This document shows, one piece after another, positions 6,127-12,747 of a stretch of 12,747 nucleotides of DNA. The notes beneath the pieces are model-generated. The model searched no databases. It was not told the origin of the DNA and saw only the letters and a program-made list of their open reading frames with translations. This stretch comes from Sulfurovum sp. (GTDB taxonomy: Bacteria; Campylobacterota; Campylobacteria; Campylobacterales; Sulfurovaceae): the NCBI GenBank assembly GCA_015661795.1, contig DQVJ01000036.1:1-12747 (forward strand). Reading direction: 5' to 3'. Within the stretch, counting starts at the first letter, position 1. Each line of letters begins with the position of its first letter. The translations under genes were made by a program, and so were the position numbers.

Positions 6127-7455
6127 ATGGATAATCTTACTGAATATTTAAACACCCATTCTCATGATGAATTACACCCCTCTGAAATAGCAAATCTGCT
6201 AAAAGACCTCAATGAGAAAAATTTTACCAAAGCAGTACAATTTATACCTAAAGAACTTATTGCTGATGTTGCTTTGGAACTACCAGATAGATATTTTGAG
6301 GATGTTCTAGAATCATTTTCACCTCAGGAGATAGCAGAATCAGTATCTGAACTTGAGTCGGATGATCAAACAGACTTTATTCAAGAACTCGAAGAGATAG
6401 ATAGCCAAATGGCAAAAGAGGTTTTTGATGAGCTGGATGTAGAAGATCAGGCAGATATCCTTCAACTTAAACAGTATGACGATGATGAAGCCGGTGCATA
6501 TATGCAAATAGAGGTTTATACTGCTGGGTTAGAACAAAATGTATACGATGTCATCCAAGACTTTGCAAAGTTACGTAAAGAAAATGAACTTGAGAATGTC
6601 AATTATCTTTTTGTAACAGACAAAGAAAAGAAATTAAAGTATGGCATAGGGTTAGATAACTTATTGGTTTTTGATTTTAATAAAACATTAAAAGAAAACA
6701 TAGAGCAGTTCCCTGATAAGTTCAAGCCAGTCAGTGTAAAAGATCATGATGCTATTTCTGATGTTGTTCAAAAATTTCAAGAGTATGACTTGAATTCAAT
6801 ACCTGTAGTCGACGACGAAGATGTCTTACTTGGAAGAATCACCTCAGATGATATTTATGATATCATCAATGAACAGGCAACAGATCAGATGTTTAATCTT
6901 GCAGGGGTTAATGACGATGCTGAAGATGATGAAGATATTTTTAAAGCAGGTAAAGCACGGGCTATTTGGCTCTTTGTAAACTTGATGACTGCAATAGCAG
7001 CCTCTTTGGTGATTGGAATTTTTGAAGAGACTTTGCAAAGTATTGTTGCTTTGGCAATCTTAATGCCTATTGTAGCGTCTATGGGTGGTAATGCGGGTAC
7101 ACAAAGTCTCACTGTTGTAGTACGTCAATTGGCACTTGGTGATATTGCCAAACATGATGCTTTTCGTACGATTAAGAAGGAAGTTTTACTTTCACTTGTA
7201 AATGGACTCTTTTTCGCTATAATCATGGGTATAATAGCCTCTATATGGTTTGATAAAGGGATGCTGGGTATTGTTATTGCACTCTCTATGATTATTAATC
7301 TGCTTTCGGCTGGTTTTTTTGGGTCGATGGTACCACTTTTTTTAAAAAAGATGGATGTTGATCCAGCTATAGGAAGTACGGTAATATTGACAACAGTAAC
7401 AGATATAGTAGGGTTTTTTAGTTTCTTGGGTTTAGCAACCCTCATTTTATTATAA
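6127..7455 (+). CDS. mgtE: Magnesium transporter MgtE
   Basis: MgtE is a dimeric inner-membrane Mg2+ channel gated by cytoplasmic Mg2+. The 442-residue protein shows the full architecture: an acidic helical N domain (about 15-125), two CBS domains (about 130-250; the second contains DLNSIPVVDDEDVLLGRIT), a plug-helix region with an acidic NDDAEDDED stretch (262-270), and five transmembrane helices (about 278-442). The family signature PIVASMGGNAGTQ (314-326) is intact, as is the aspartate in TTVTDIVGF (D426), which corresponds to the pore Asp of the Thermus protein. GGAG six bases upstream fixes the start. Only 16 bp separate it from the CNNM/CorC-like gene, so the two are probably co-transcribed. 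Other members of the family also carry Co2+; Mg2+ is the best-supported substrate. Confidence 0.96.
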   Translation: MDNLTEYLNTHSHDELHPSEIANLLKDLNEKNFTKAVQFIPKELIADVALELPDRYFEDVLESFSPQEIAESVSELESDDQTDFIQELEEIDSQMAKEVFDELDVEDQADILQLKQYDDDEAGAYMQIEVYTAGLEQNVYDVIQDFAKLRKENELENVNYLFVTDKEKKLKYGIGLDNLLVFDFNKTLKENIEQFPDKFKPVSVKDHDAISDVVQKFQEYDLNSIPVVDDEDVLLGRITSDDIYDIINEQATDQMFNLAGVNDDAEDDEDIFKAGKARAIWLFVNLMTAIAASLVIGIFEETLQSIVALAILMPIVASMGGNAGTQSLTVVVRQLALGDIAKHDAFRTIKKEVLLSLVNGLFFAIIMGIIASIWFDKGMLGIVIALSMIINLLSAGFFGSMVPLFLKKMDVDPAIGSTVILTTVTDIVGFFSFLGLATLILL

Positions 7456-7471
7456 GGGTTTTATTAGTCAA

Positions 7472-8527
7472 ATGGACTTGTTAATTTTATATTTTTTGGC
7501 CGCGGTAATCATCTCATTTATATGTTCAGTGTTAGAATCAGTTTTACTGTCAGTAAATATGCCTTATATTTCAGTACTTGAAAAAGAACGTCCAAAAGTA
7601 GGACGATTACTCAAATCACATAAAACAAATATTCATAAATCTATTGCTTCAATACTTATTTTAAATACCATTGCAAATACTTTGGGTGCAGCAGCAGTAG
7701 GAGCACAGGCGGAAAGTATTTATGGAACTGGAGCAGTTTTTTATGTGTCTATTGTGCTTACTTTTGCTATATTGTTTTTATCTGAAATCATCCCTAAAAC
7801 GATTGGGGCAACATATTGGAAAAACCTGGCACCCACAGCAGCATATACAATACGGTTTTTTATCTGGATAACGTATCCTCTTATACTGATGACTATGTTT
7901 GTTACAAAGCGTATTAACAAAGATGATGAAGGTATGAGTTTGAGTAGAGAGGAACTTATTGAGAGTACACTTATGAGTGAAGATGAAGGTGTGCTCGATG
8001 AAAAAGAATCTGATGTTATTGAAAATATTTTGCTTTTGGATAAGATCAAAATAGAAGAAATTCTTACCCCAAGAACAGTTGTTTTTGCACTGGATGGTAA
8101 CAGAAGTATTAAAGATATTATAAAGAGTGAACCTGCTATTTTTAAATTTTCCCGTGTGCCTGTATTTGATGGAGATATTGAAAATATTACGGGTATGGTG
8201 ATGACTAAAAAAATCTTTAAACAAGCACTTGAAGATGAAAATGTAATGTTAAAAAGTATACAAAAAGACATTTATAAAATTAATGAAAATATTCCTGTAT
8301 CTTTAGCACTAGACCTGTTTATCAAGAAAAAAGAGCATATGTTTTTAGTGCTTGATTCTTATGATCAGACAGAGGGTATTGTGACACTTGAAGACTGTGT
8401 AGAGACCATACTTGGAGTAGAAATAGTAGATGAAAGTGACAGTGATGCAGACATGCGTGAAGTGGCAAAGCTGAAGATGCGTATGCAAAGAAGAATTGAA
8501 GAAAAATCCAAGTCTAAAGTCTCATAA
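7472..8527 (+). CDS. CNNM/CorC-family DUF21-CBS membrane protein, probable Mg2+/divalent cation exporter
   Basis: The 351-residue protein has an N-terminal DUF21 membrane domain (about 1-150, with helices near 3-28, 57-80, 88-112 and 122-145) and a CBS pair (about 195-250 and 270-320). DUF21 marks include CSVLESVLLSVN (18-29), LNTIANTLGAAAVG (64-77) and the conserved acidic site in SEIIPKTIGA (E105). The CBS entry EEILTPRTVVFAL is typical. Archaeal and bacterial relatives export Mg2+, probably coupled to Na+, with the CBS pair binding ATP-Mg2+. The C-terminal CorC_HlyC domain found in longer members (about 430 residues) is absent; the chain ends in a basic tail after residue 330, so this is a short-form member rather than a truncation with a visible scar. 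The ribosome binding site is poor: AAGGG (7454-7458) is 13 bases upstream. It follows mgtE by 16 bp, so it is likely translated from the same message. Confidence 0.88.
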   Translation: MDLLILYFLAAVIISFICSVLESVLLSVNMPYISVLEKERPKVGRLLKSHKTNIHKSIASILILNTIANTLGAAAVGAQAESIYGTGAVFYVSIVLTFAILFLSEIIPKTIGATYWKNLAPTAAYTIRFFIWITYPLILMTMFVTKRINKDDEGMSLSREELIESTLMSEDEGVLDEKESDVIENILLLDKIKIEEILTPRTVVFALDGNRSIKDIIKSEPAIFKFSRVPVFDGDIENITGMVMTKKIFKQALEDENVMLKSIQKDIYKINENIPVSLALDLFIKKKEHMFLVLDSYDQTEGIVTLEDCVETILGVEIVDESDSDADMREVAKLKMRMQRRIEEKSKSKVS

Positions 8528-8554
8528 CTTTATGATTTGTTAATTTTTAAAAAC

Positions 8555-8560
8555 TATAAT
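8555..8560 (+). promoter_or_regulatory. Promoter -10 box (TATAAT) before the GNAT-like gene
   Basis: A perfect TATAAT after a T/A-rich run lies 19 bases before the ATG at 8579. Transcription would begin near 8567, just ahead of AAGGAG (8568-8573), giving a very short leader. If it is real, the upstream in-frame TTG at 8537 cannot be the start. The downstream helicase gene would share this transcript. Confidence 0.5.
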
Positions 8561-8578
8561 ACTAAAAAAGGAGATGAA

Positions 8579-8854
8579 ATGTCTTATACATTAATACACA
8601 ATAGTGAGAACAATCAATACGAGTACCAAATAGAGGGTCATATAGCCAAGATACAATATGAAGTGATAGATGGAAAATATCATTTAACACATACGATTGT
8701 ACCAAAGGAATTAGGTGGAAGAGGGATAGCAAAAGCTTTAACCAAAGATGTTTTAACAGCATTACAGGCTGATGGTAAAAAAGCAGTTGCGGGTTGTTCT
8801 TTTATTGTAAAATATAAAGAAAACAATCCTGAGTGGAATGCACTTTTTGAATAA
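8579..8854 (+). CDS. Small GNAT-like N-acetyltransferase (YjdJ/CG type)
   Basis: The 91-residue protein matches the minimal GNAT fold of the Acetyltransf_CG type: a beta-rich N-terminal half, then VPKELGGRGIAKAL (41-54), whose GGRGIA is the acetyl-CoA pyrophosphate loop, and a CSFIVKYKENNPEW segment (73-86) typical of the family, with C73 in the conserved Cys position. Members are thought to transfer acetyl from acetyl-CoA, but substrates are generally unknown. AAGGAG (8568-8573) five bases upstream picks the ATG at 8579 over the in-frame TTG at 8537. It precedes the DEAD-box helicase gene by 28 bp, probably as one transcript; no functional link between them is evident from the sequence. Confidence 0.85.
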   Translation: MSYTLIHNSENNQYEYQIEGHIAKIQYEVIDGKYHLTHTIVPKELGGRGIAKALTKDVLTALQADGKKAVAGCSFIVKYKENNPEWNALFE

Positions 8855-8882
8855 AATAAACTAAATAATATAAGGTACCAGT

Positions 8883-10250
8883 GTGGCAACAGATCAAAAA
8901 GAAAGCAAGCATACAACACTCGCCACACTCGGACTGAGTAATGAAATACTCAAGGCCTTAAAAGAAAAAGGTTATGAAACAGCTACCCCTATACAAAAAG
9001 CACTCATACCTACTATGTTTACACGGTCTGACATTATGGCAGGGGCACAGACAGGCACAGGCAAAACTGCAGGCTTTTCTTTGCCTATACTTCAAGAACT
9101 TACACGAAACTTTGTTGAAGGACAGCATTACCCCAAAGCCATCATACTTGTACCCACCAGAGAATTGGCCAAGCAGGTTCACGCTTCGGTAGAAGCATAT
9201 GGTAAATATCTTCCACTAAAAAGCATTGTATTATATGGTGGAGCAAATCTTACTTCACAGGGAAACAGGCTTAAGGTTGGGGTTGATATCATTGTGGCGA
9301 CTTCTGGGAGATTACTGGAACATATATATCAAAAGAATGTCAATGTTGAGAGTGTGGATTACCTTGTACTGGATGAATCAGATACTATTTTGGACATGGG
9401 TTTTGTACATGAAGTGAGTAAAATACTCTCTTTTTTACCACAGCGTCGCCAAAATATACTCATCTCTGCTACGCTTTCTGGTTCAGTCAAACGCTTGGCT
9501 GAGCAGATACTGACCAAGCCTAAACTTATAGAAGTAGACAGTATGGGAACTTCAGCATATATGGTGGATCAGATAGTTTATCCTGTAGATAAAGAAAAAA
9601 AGTCTGAGCTTCTTTCCTATATCATAGGTTCTCGAAACTACCAACAGGTTTTAGTCTTTGTACGTAAAAAAGAGTTAGCAGATGAAGTCACTCAAGAACT
9701 CATACTTTCTGGACTTAAAAGTGCTGTCATACATGGGGGAAAAAGTTCAGGTGAACGCACGCGTGCTTTGCAAGGTTTTAAAGAAAGAAAAATACGTGTA
9801 CTTGTAGCTACAGACATCGCAGCACGCGGGTTAGACATACCCAACTTAGCAGTAGTCATAAACTATGACATACCACACGTTACAGGAGACTACATACATC
9901 GTATAGGACGTACAGGAAGAGCGGGTGCTAAAGGACTGGCTATTACACTTATTGCTCCCACAGAAATGGTTGCACTCAAAGATGTAGAAAAGCTTATGGG
10001 TAAAGCTATACTTCAAGAAAAACTAGAGGGGTATGCACCTAAAGAGGCAGTCATTCAAAAAGGTGCACGAAGAAAGCCAAATGAAGTAAAGAGAGCAGAT
10101 GGTGCTTTTGGTAAAAAAAAGAAAAAATCCAGTACTTTCTCAAATACTAAAAAGCGTAAAACTACCAAGCGTGATGGATTTAAAGTGTATGATTCTGCGA
10201 AACCTAAGGATGATAAAAAAGCCAAGAAGCGTGGCAGAGGTCGCCGATAA
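8883..10250 (+). CDS. DEAD-box RNA helicase, RhlE-like, with DESD motif II
   Basis: This 455-residue ATP-dependent RNA helicase has both RecA domains complete: a Q-motif region (LGLSNEIL...GYETATPIQ, 16-38), motif I AQTGTGKT (55-62), Ia PTREL (91-95), GG (119-120), Ib TSGR (140-143, usually TPGR), motif II DESD (164-167, usually DEAD), III SAT (195-197), IV (VLVFV, 256-260), V ATDIAARGLD (309-318) and VI HRIGRTGR (339-346). A Lys/Arg-rich tail (about 395-455, ending KKRGRGRR) suits RNA binding. The start is a GTG with AAGG (8872-8875) seven bases upstream; no in-frame ATG occurs before the Q motif, so GTG is the best choice. Overall layout is RhlE-like. It is distinct from the partial helicase at the left edge, whose motif V and C-terminal extension differ. 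Confidence 0.93.
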   Translation: MATDQKESKHTTLATLGLSNEILKALKEKGYETATPIQKALIPTMFTRSDIMAGAQTGTGKTAGFSLPILQELTRNFVEGQHYPKAIILVPTRELAKQVHASVEAYGKYLPLKSIVLYGGANLTSQGNRLKVGVDIIVATSGRLLEHIYQKNVNVESVDYLVLDESDTILDMGFVHEVSKILSFLPQRRQNILISATLSGSVKRLAEQILTKPKLIEVDSMGTSAYMVDQIVYPVDKEKKSELLSYIIGSRNYQQVLVFVRKKELADEVTQELILSGLKSAVIHGGKSSGERTRALQGFKERKIRVLVATDIAARGLDIPNLAVVINYDIPHVTGDYIHRIGRTGRAGAKGLAITLIAPTEMVALKDVEKLMGKAILQEKLEGYAPKEAVIQKGARRKPNEVKRADGAFGKKKKKSSTFSNTKKRKTTKRDGFKVYDSAKPKDDKKAKKRGRGRR

Positions 10251-10306
10251 TATTTGACTTTAGTTTCTTTTTGTGTAACAGCTTTATTGGTATTGGATAA
10301 GTAAAT

Positions 10307-10332
10307 TATATTCTGTTGGACTTACATACAAT
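10307..10332 (+). promoter_or_regulatory. Candidate promoter elements upstream of selO
   Basis: The 135-bp gap between the helicase gene and selO holds two weak -10-like hexamers, TATATT (10307-10312) and TACAAT (10327-10332). Either would place a start 40-70 bases before selO. Neither has a convincing -35 and no terminator was found after the helicase gene, so read-through from upstream is also possible. Confidence 0.25.
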
Positions 10333-10385
10333 AAACATTAAAGCAAATTAAGGATAGGGTGAACATCCCAAGAGAAGGACGATAT

Positions 10386-12095
10386 ATGAAAGAAAATGAA
10401 CAAAACACTGGGACTGTGAAAACGCTCAACGATTTAGCACAGTTAGTAGACTACTCATTTATGGACACGCTTAATTTCGACCCTGAAGCTAAAGTGAATG
10501 GTGTTGACCATGCACCAAGGCAAGTCTTTACCGGACACTATGTTCCCGTAAAGCCAACGCCTATAGAAGACCCAGAGTATATTGTACACAGCAAGAACTT
10601 ATTTCGTGAGCTAGGATTTGTCGACAGCCTTGCCAAATCAGATGACTTTATCCGCATGTTTTCAGGAGATTTAAACAATCTACCAGAGCCTATGCGAAAA
10701 GTGGGTTGGGCAACGGGATATGCTCTTTCCATCTACGGCACAGAATACTATCAACAATGCCCCTTTGGTACGGGTAATGGGTATGGTGATGGTCGTGCAA
10801 TTTCTGTTCTTGAGGCTGTGATAAATGGTCGTCGCTGGGAAATGCAGCTCAAAGGTTCTGGTCAAACGCCATACTGCCGTGGTGCTGATGGTCGTGCTGT
10901 CTTACGATCGAGTATACGAGAGTTTTTAGCACAAGAACATATGCATGCACTTGGCATACCAACATCGCGTTCTTTGAGTTTGTTTACATCAAAAACCCAG
11001 AAAGTGAAGCGACCATGGTATACAAAAGGGTCACATTCAAAAGACCCTGAAGTTATGATAGATGAAGCAGTTGCTATCTCGACGCGGGTTGCACCTTCTT
11101 TTATTAGGGTGGGACAAATTGAACTTTTCGCTCGCCGTGCACGTAAAAATGAGCACCCAAAAGCGATGGAGGAGCTGGAGAAGATTGTATTACATTTGAT
11201 AGATCGTGAATACAGTGAGGTGATTGAGCATGATTTCAGTATACAAAAAAAAGTACTCTTGCTCGCACAGGAGTTTCGAACTCGCCTTACATCACTGGTA
11301 GCAAACTGGATACGTGTCGGTTATTGTCAAGGAAATTTCAATAGTGATAACTGTGCAGCAGGAGGTTTCACACTTGACTATGGACCTTTTGGTTTTTGTG
11401 ATTTGTTTGACCCTGAGTATCAGCCGTGGACAGGTGGCGGAAAACACTTTTCATTTTTAAATCAACCCAATGCTGCAGAACGTAATTTTTTTGTGTTTTG
11501 TTCAGCGCTACAGCCTTTACTGAACTCAGATGAAAACGCTCTTGCTCAATTAGATGAGATACGTAATGATTTTCCTGAATTTATGCAAATAGAAATGAAG
11601 AAAATGTGGGCTTCCAAGCTTGGGTTTGACACGTATAATGCAATACTGTTTCGAGAACTGGCTATGCTTATGATGAAAACTTCAGTCGATTATACTATCT
11701 TCTTTCGTGAACTTTCACAGATACCTGATGAGATTGAAGCACTCAAAAAAAGTTTTTATACGGACATAAATCATAATGAAGGGCTTAAAAAAAGCTGGTC
11801 AGATTGGCTGGTAAAATGGAAAGTACATGTAAATGCTGCTTCACCTAAGTCTCGTGAGAAACTCTCACAACGTATGAAGCTTGTCAACCCAAAATATACG
11901 CTAAGAGAGTGGCACCTTGTGCCTGCATATCAGCAGGCATCATCGGGTGACTACTCTCTCATAAAAGAATTGCAGGAAGTCATGACAAAACCATACGCTG
12001 AGCAGTCCAAAGATGTGGAGGAGAAATACTATAGCCTAAAGCCGTCTGAACTTTTTAAAGTAGGGGGTATATCACACATCAGCTGTTCATCTTGA
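10386..12095 (+). CDS. selO: Protein adenylyltransferase SelO (YdiU family)
   Basis: SelO has a pseudokinase fold that binds ATP inverted and transfers AMP to Ser/Thr/Tyr of target proteins, with a role in redox stress in studied species. The 569-residue chain carries family blocks: RQVFTGHYVPVKPTP (45-59), GWATGYALSIYG (107-118), GDGRAIS (134-140), WEMQLKGSGQTPYCRGADGR (151-170; K156 probably binds ATP phosphate), ISTRVAPSFIRVG (231-243), GNFNSDNCAAGGFTLDYGPFGF (D321, N322 and D331, matching the catalytic/metal D-N and DFG-like D) and GGKHFSFLNQPNAAE. It is longer than the roughly 480-residue E. coli form. The end is ISCSS: C567, third from last, is where animal SelO carries selenocysteine. 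AAGGA (10375-10379) supports the ATG at 10386; an in-frame GTG at 10359 (9 extra residues, also with a nearby AAGGA) is possible. The gene is alone on this strand, convergent with the next. Confidence 0.95.
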   Translation: MKENEQNTGTVKTLNDLAQLVDYSFMDTLNFDPEAKVNGVDHAPRQVFTGHYVPVKPTPIEDPEYIVHSKNLFRELGFVDSLAKSDDFIRMFSGDLNNLPEPMRKVGWATGYALSIYGTEYYQQCPFGTGNGYGDGRAISVLEAVINGRRWEMQLKGSGQTPYCRGADGRAVLRSSIREFLAQEHMHALGIPTSRSLSLFTSKTQKVKRPWYTKGSHSKDPEVMIDEAVAISTRVAPSFIRVGQIELFARRARKNEHPKAMEELEKIVLHLIDREYSEVIEHDFSIQKKVLLLAQEFRTRLTSLVANWIRVGYCQGNFNSDNCAAGGFTLDYGPFGFCDLFDPEYQPWTGGGKHFSFLNQPNAAERNFFVFCSALQPLLNSDENALAQLDEIRNDFPEFMQIEMKKMWASKLGFDTYNAILFRELAMLMMKTSVDYTIFFRELSQIPDEIEALKKSFYTDINHNEGLKKSWSDWLVKWKVHVNAASPKSREKLSQRMKLVNPKYTLREWHLVPAYQQASSGDYSLIKELQEVMTKPYAEQSKDVEEKYYSLKPSELFKVGGISHISCSS

Positions 12096-12110
12096 TATGA
12101 CTCAGCTGAT
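12078..12110. terminator. Inverted repeat between convergent selO and the acidic gene
   Basis: ATCAGCTG (12078-12085) and CAGCTGAT (12103-12110) form a perfect 8-bp inverted repeat around 17 nt, spanning the selO stop codon and most of the 22-bp gap between the two convergent genes. Its place suggests a shared bidirectional terminator, but the loop is long and flanking T-runs are short. CAGCTG is itself palindromic, so other pairings are possible. Confidence 0.35.
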
Positions 12111-12117
12111 TGATAAG

Positions 12118-12573
12118 TTAAAAGTCTATTTGTACTTCTTTTGTTTTTTGGATATAAAGAAAGGTATTGGTAAGCGCAAATTGATCTACATCTTCTATAT
12201 CTCCGTCTTCATACTCTGACAAATAGTCAAATCCCTCTAACTCCTTATCTTTTACTTTCTTTAAGTACACAATATATATGAGTAAATCAGCCAAATCACT
12301 TATGGGGATACTGTCACTAAAGTCTTTGTCAAATGCTTCGATGTATTCGTCACATATGTCTTCATCTGACATAAATAGTACCCAAAGTATGATATTGTCT
12401 ATCTTTTGGGGTGCACCAACTTTTTGTAAAAAACTATCATAGAGTTTTTTATTTTGAGTTATTTCATCGATCTGTGCGTTGGCCTGTGTAACCAAGGCGT
12501 TGATTCTTTCATCGCTTAGTTTTTCATTTTTATAACCATCTAATGCCGATCCTGCTATTTGAAATGTATTCAT
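12118..12573 (-). CDS. Uncharacterised acidic protein
   Basis: I do not recognise this 151-residue protein. It is strongly acidic by count (32 Asp/Glu against 14 Lys/Arg), has no signal peptide or convincing transmembrane helix, and looks like a soluble, mainly helical cytoplasmic protein. Two short hydrophobic stretches (IILWVLFM near residue 60 and LADLLIYIVYL near 95) are probably buried helices; an acidic run (EYEDGDIEDVD) lies near 120-130. A single Cys is in DICDEY. On the minus strand, AAGAGA lies a few bases before the ATG at 12573 as a weak ribosome binding site, and CATAAT (12601-12606 read on the minus strand) is a possible -10 box. The stop is 22 bp from selO, in the opposite direction. 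Coding status is supported by length, start context and an uninterrupted frame with no competing gene. Confidence 0.72.
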   Translation of the reverse strand: MNTFQIAGSALDGYKNEKLSDERINALVTQANAQIDEITQNKKLYDSFLQKVGAPQKIDNIILWVLFMSDEDICDEYIEAFDKDFSDSIPISDLADLLIYIVYLKKVKDKELEGFDYLSEYEDGDIEDVDQFALTNTFLYIQKTKEVQIDF

Positions 12574-12600
12574 TGTTTCTCTTTTCTGTTTATGTATGTT

Positions 12601-12606
12601 ATTATG
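12601..12606 (-). promoter_or_regulatory. Possible -10 box (CATAAT) for the acidic gene
   Basis: Read on the minus strand, CATAAT lies 28 bases upstream of the ATG at 12573, the right distance for a short leader that includes the AAGAGA ribosome binding site. One mismatch to consensus, with no clear -35. Confidence 0.35.
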
Positions 12607-12715
12607 GCAAGATATTCTAAAATTCTATTGAGGACATTGAAATAAGAAGAATTTTACCTTTAAAGATAGGTTTAGTTTGTACGTTGAAACATGATATTGT
12701 TATATAGTAAAGTTG

Positions 12716-12721
12716 TATAAT
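12716..12721 (+). promoter_or_regulatory. Outward-facing TATAAT at the right edge
   Basis: A perfect TATAAT followed by GCC lies 26 bases before the window end, pointing right, and probably serves a gene just outside the window, divergent from the acidic gene. The 174-bp gap 12574-12747 otherwise shows no ORF, tRNA or strong hairpin; a 4-bp TGCC/GGCA stem follows the box. Confidence 0.4.
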
Positions 12722-12747
12722 GCCTTGTCATCGGCAGTTAAAAATGA

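Noticed and set aside
7741..8271. 176-residue minus-strand ORF opposite the CNNM/CorC-like gene
   Set aside because: It is a Ser/Ile-rich antisense shadow of a gene with clear DUF21 and CBS motifs.
8537..8578. TTG start giving a longer GNAT-like protein
   Set aside because: The extension would cover a perfect TATAAT and the AAGGAG site, both of which serve the ATG at 8579.
12075..12095. Selenocysteine at the SelO C-terminus
   Set aside because: The codon at the Sec position is TGT (Cys); the TGA two codons later is followed by no bacterial SECIS-like hairpin placement and is taken as the normal stop.
12700..12747. Possible start of a tRNA or small RNA at the right edge
   Set aside because: A TATAAT and a 4-bp TGCC/GGCA stem are present, but no 7-bp acceptor stem, T-loop or other tRNA hallmark can be seen before the window ends.

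Overview
The window looks like ordinary chromosome from a low-GC bacterium, most likely a Campylobacterota (epsilonproteobacterial) member such as a Sulfurovum or Sulfurimonas relative. This rests on three things: the divergent PycB/OadA-type carboxyltransferase (with the DTTFRDGFQS signature that I recall from Campylobacter PycB), AT-rich intergenic stretches with clear TATAAT -10 boxes and no obvious -35, and the overall protein style. The assignment is an inference from memory, not a search. All genes but the last are on the + strand.

Layout. 1-564: C-terminal part of a DEAD-box RNA helicase cut by the left edge. 641-4026: a tight oadG-oadA-oadB operon for a biotin-dependent, sodium-translocating decarboxylase, closed by a 13-bp stem-loop. 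4150-5739: pckA, ATP-type PEP carboxykinase. Together these four genes occupy the pyruvate/PEP/oxaloacetate node: PckA interconverts oxaloacetate and PEP, while the membrane complex interconverts oxaloacetate and pyruvate coupled to Na+. 5835-6023: a 62-residue DUF2892-like membrane protein behind an AT-rich leader with three perfect TATAAT boxes and followed by a perfect 10-bp hairpin. 6127-8527: mgtE plus a CNNM/CorC-like DUF21-CBS protein, a two-gene Mg2+ transport unit. 8579-10250: a small GNAT-like acetyltransferase and a second DEAD-box helicase whose motif II reads DESD. 10386-12095: SelO (YdiU), a pseudokinase-fold protein AMPylase with Cys at the position that is selenocysteine in animal homologues. 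12118-12573 (minus): an acidic protein I do not recognise, convergent with selO. The right edge carries a promoter-like TATAAT pointing out of the window.

No mobile element, CRISPR array, tRNA, rRNA or recombination scar was seen. There is no gene-free stretch over 300 bases; the longest are 135 bp (10251-10385) and 174 bp (12574-12747). The window is mainly metabolic and housekeeping. The points most worth a second look are the coupling of a Na+-pump version of PycB/OadA to pckA, the signal-peptide-like N-terminal extension of OadB, the MgtE-CNNM pairing, the DESD helicase and the unidentified acidic gene.
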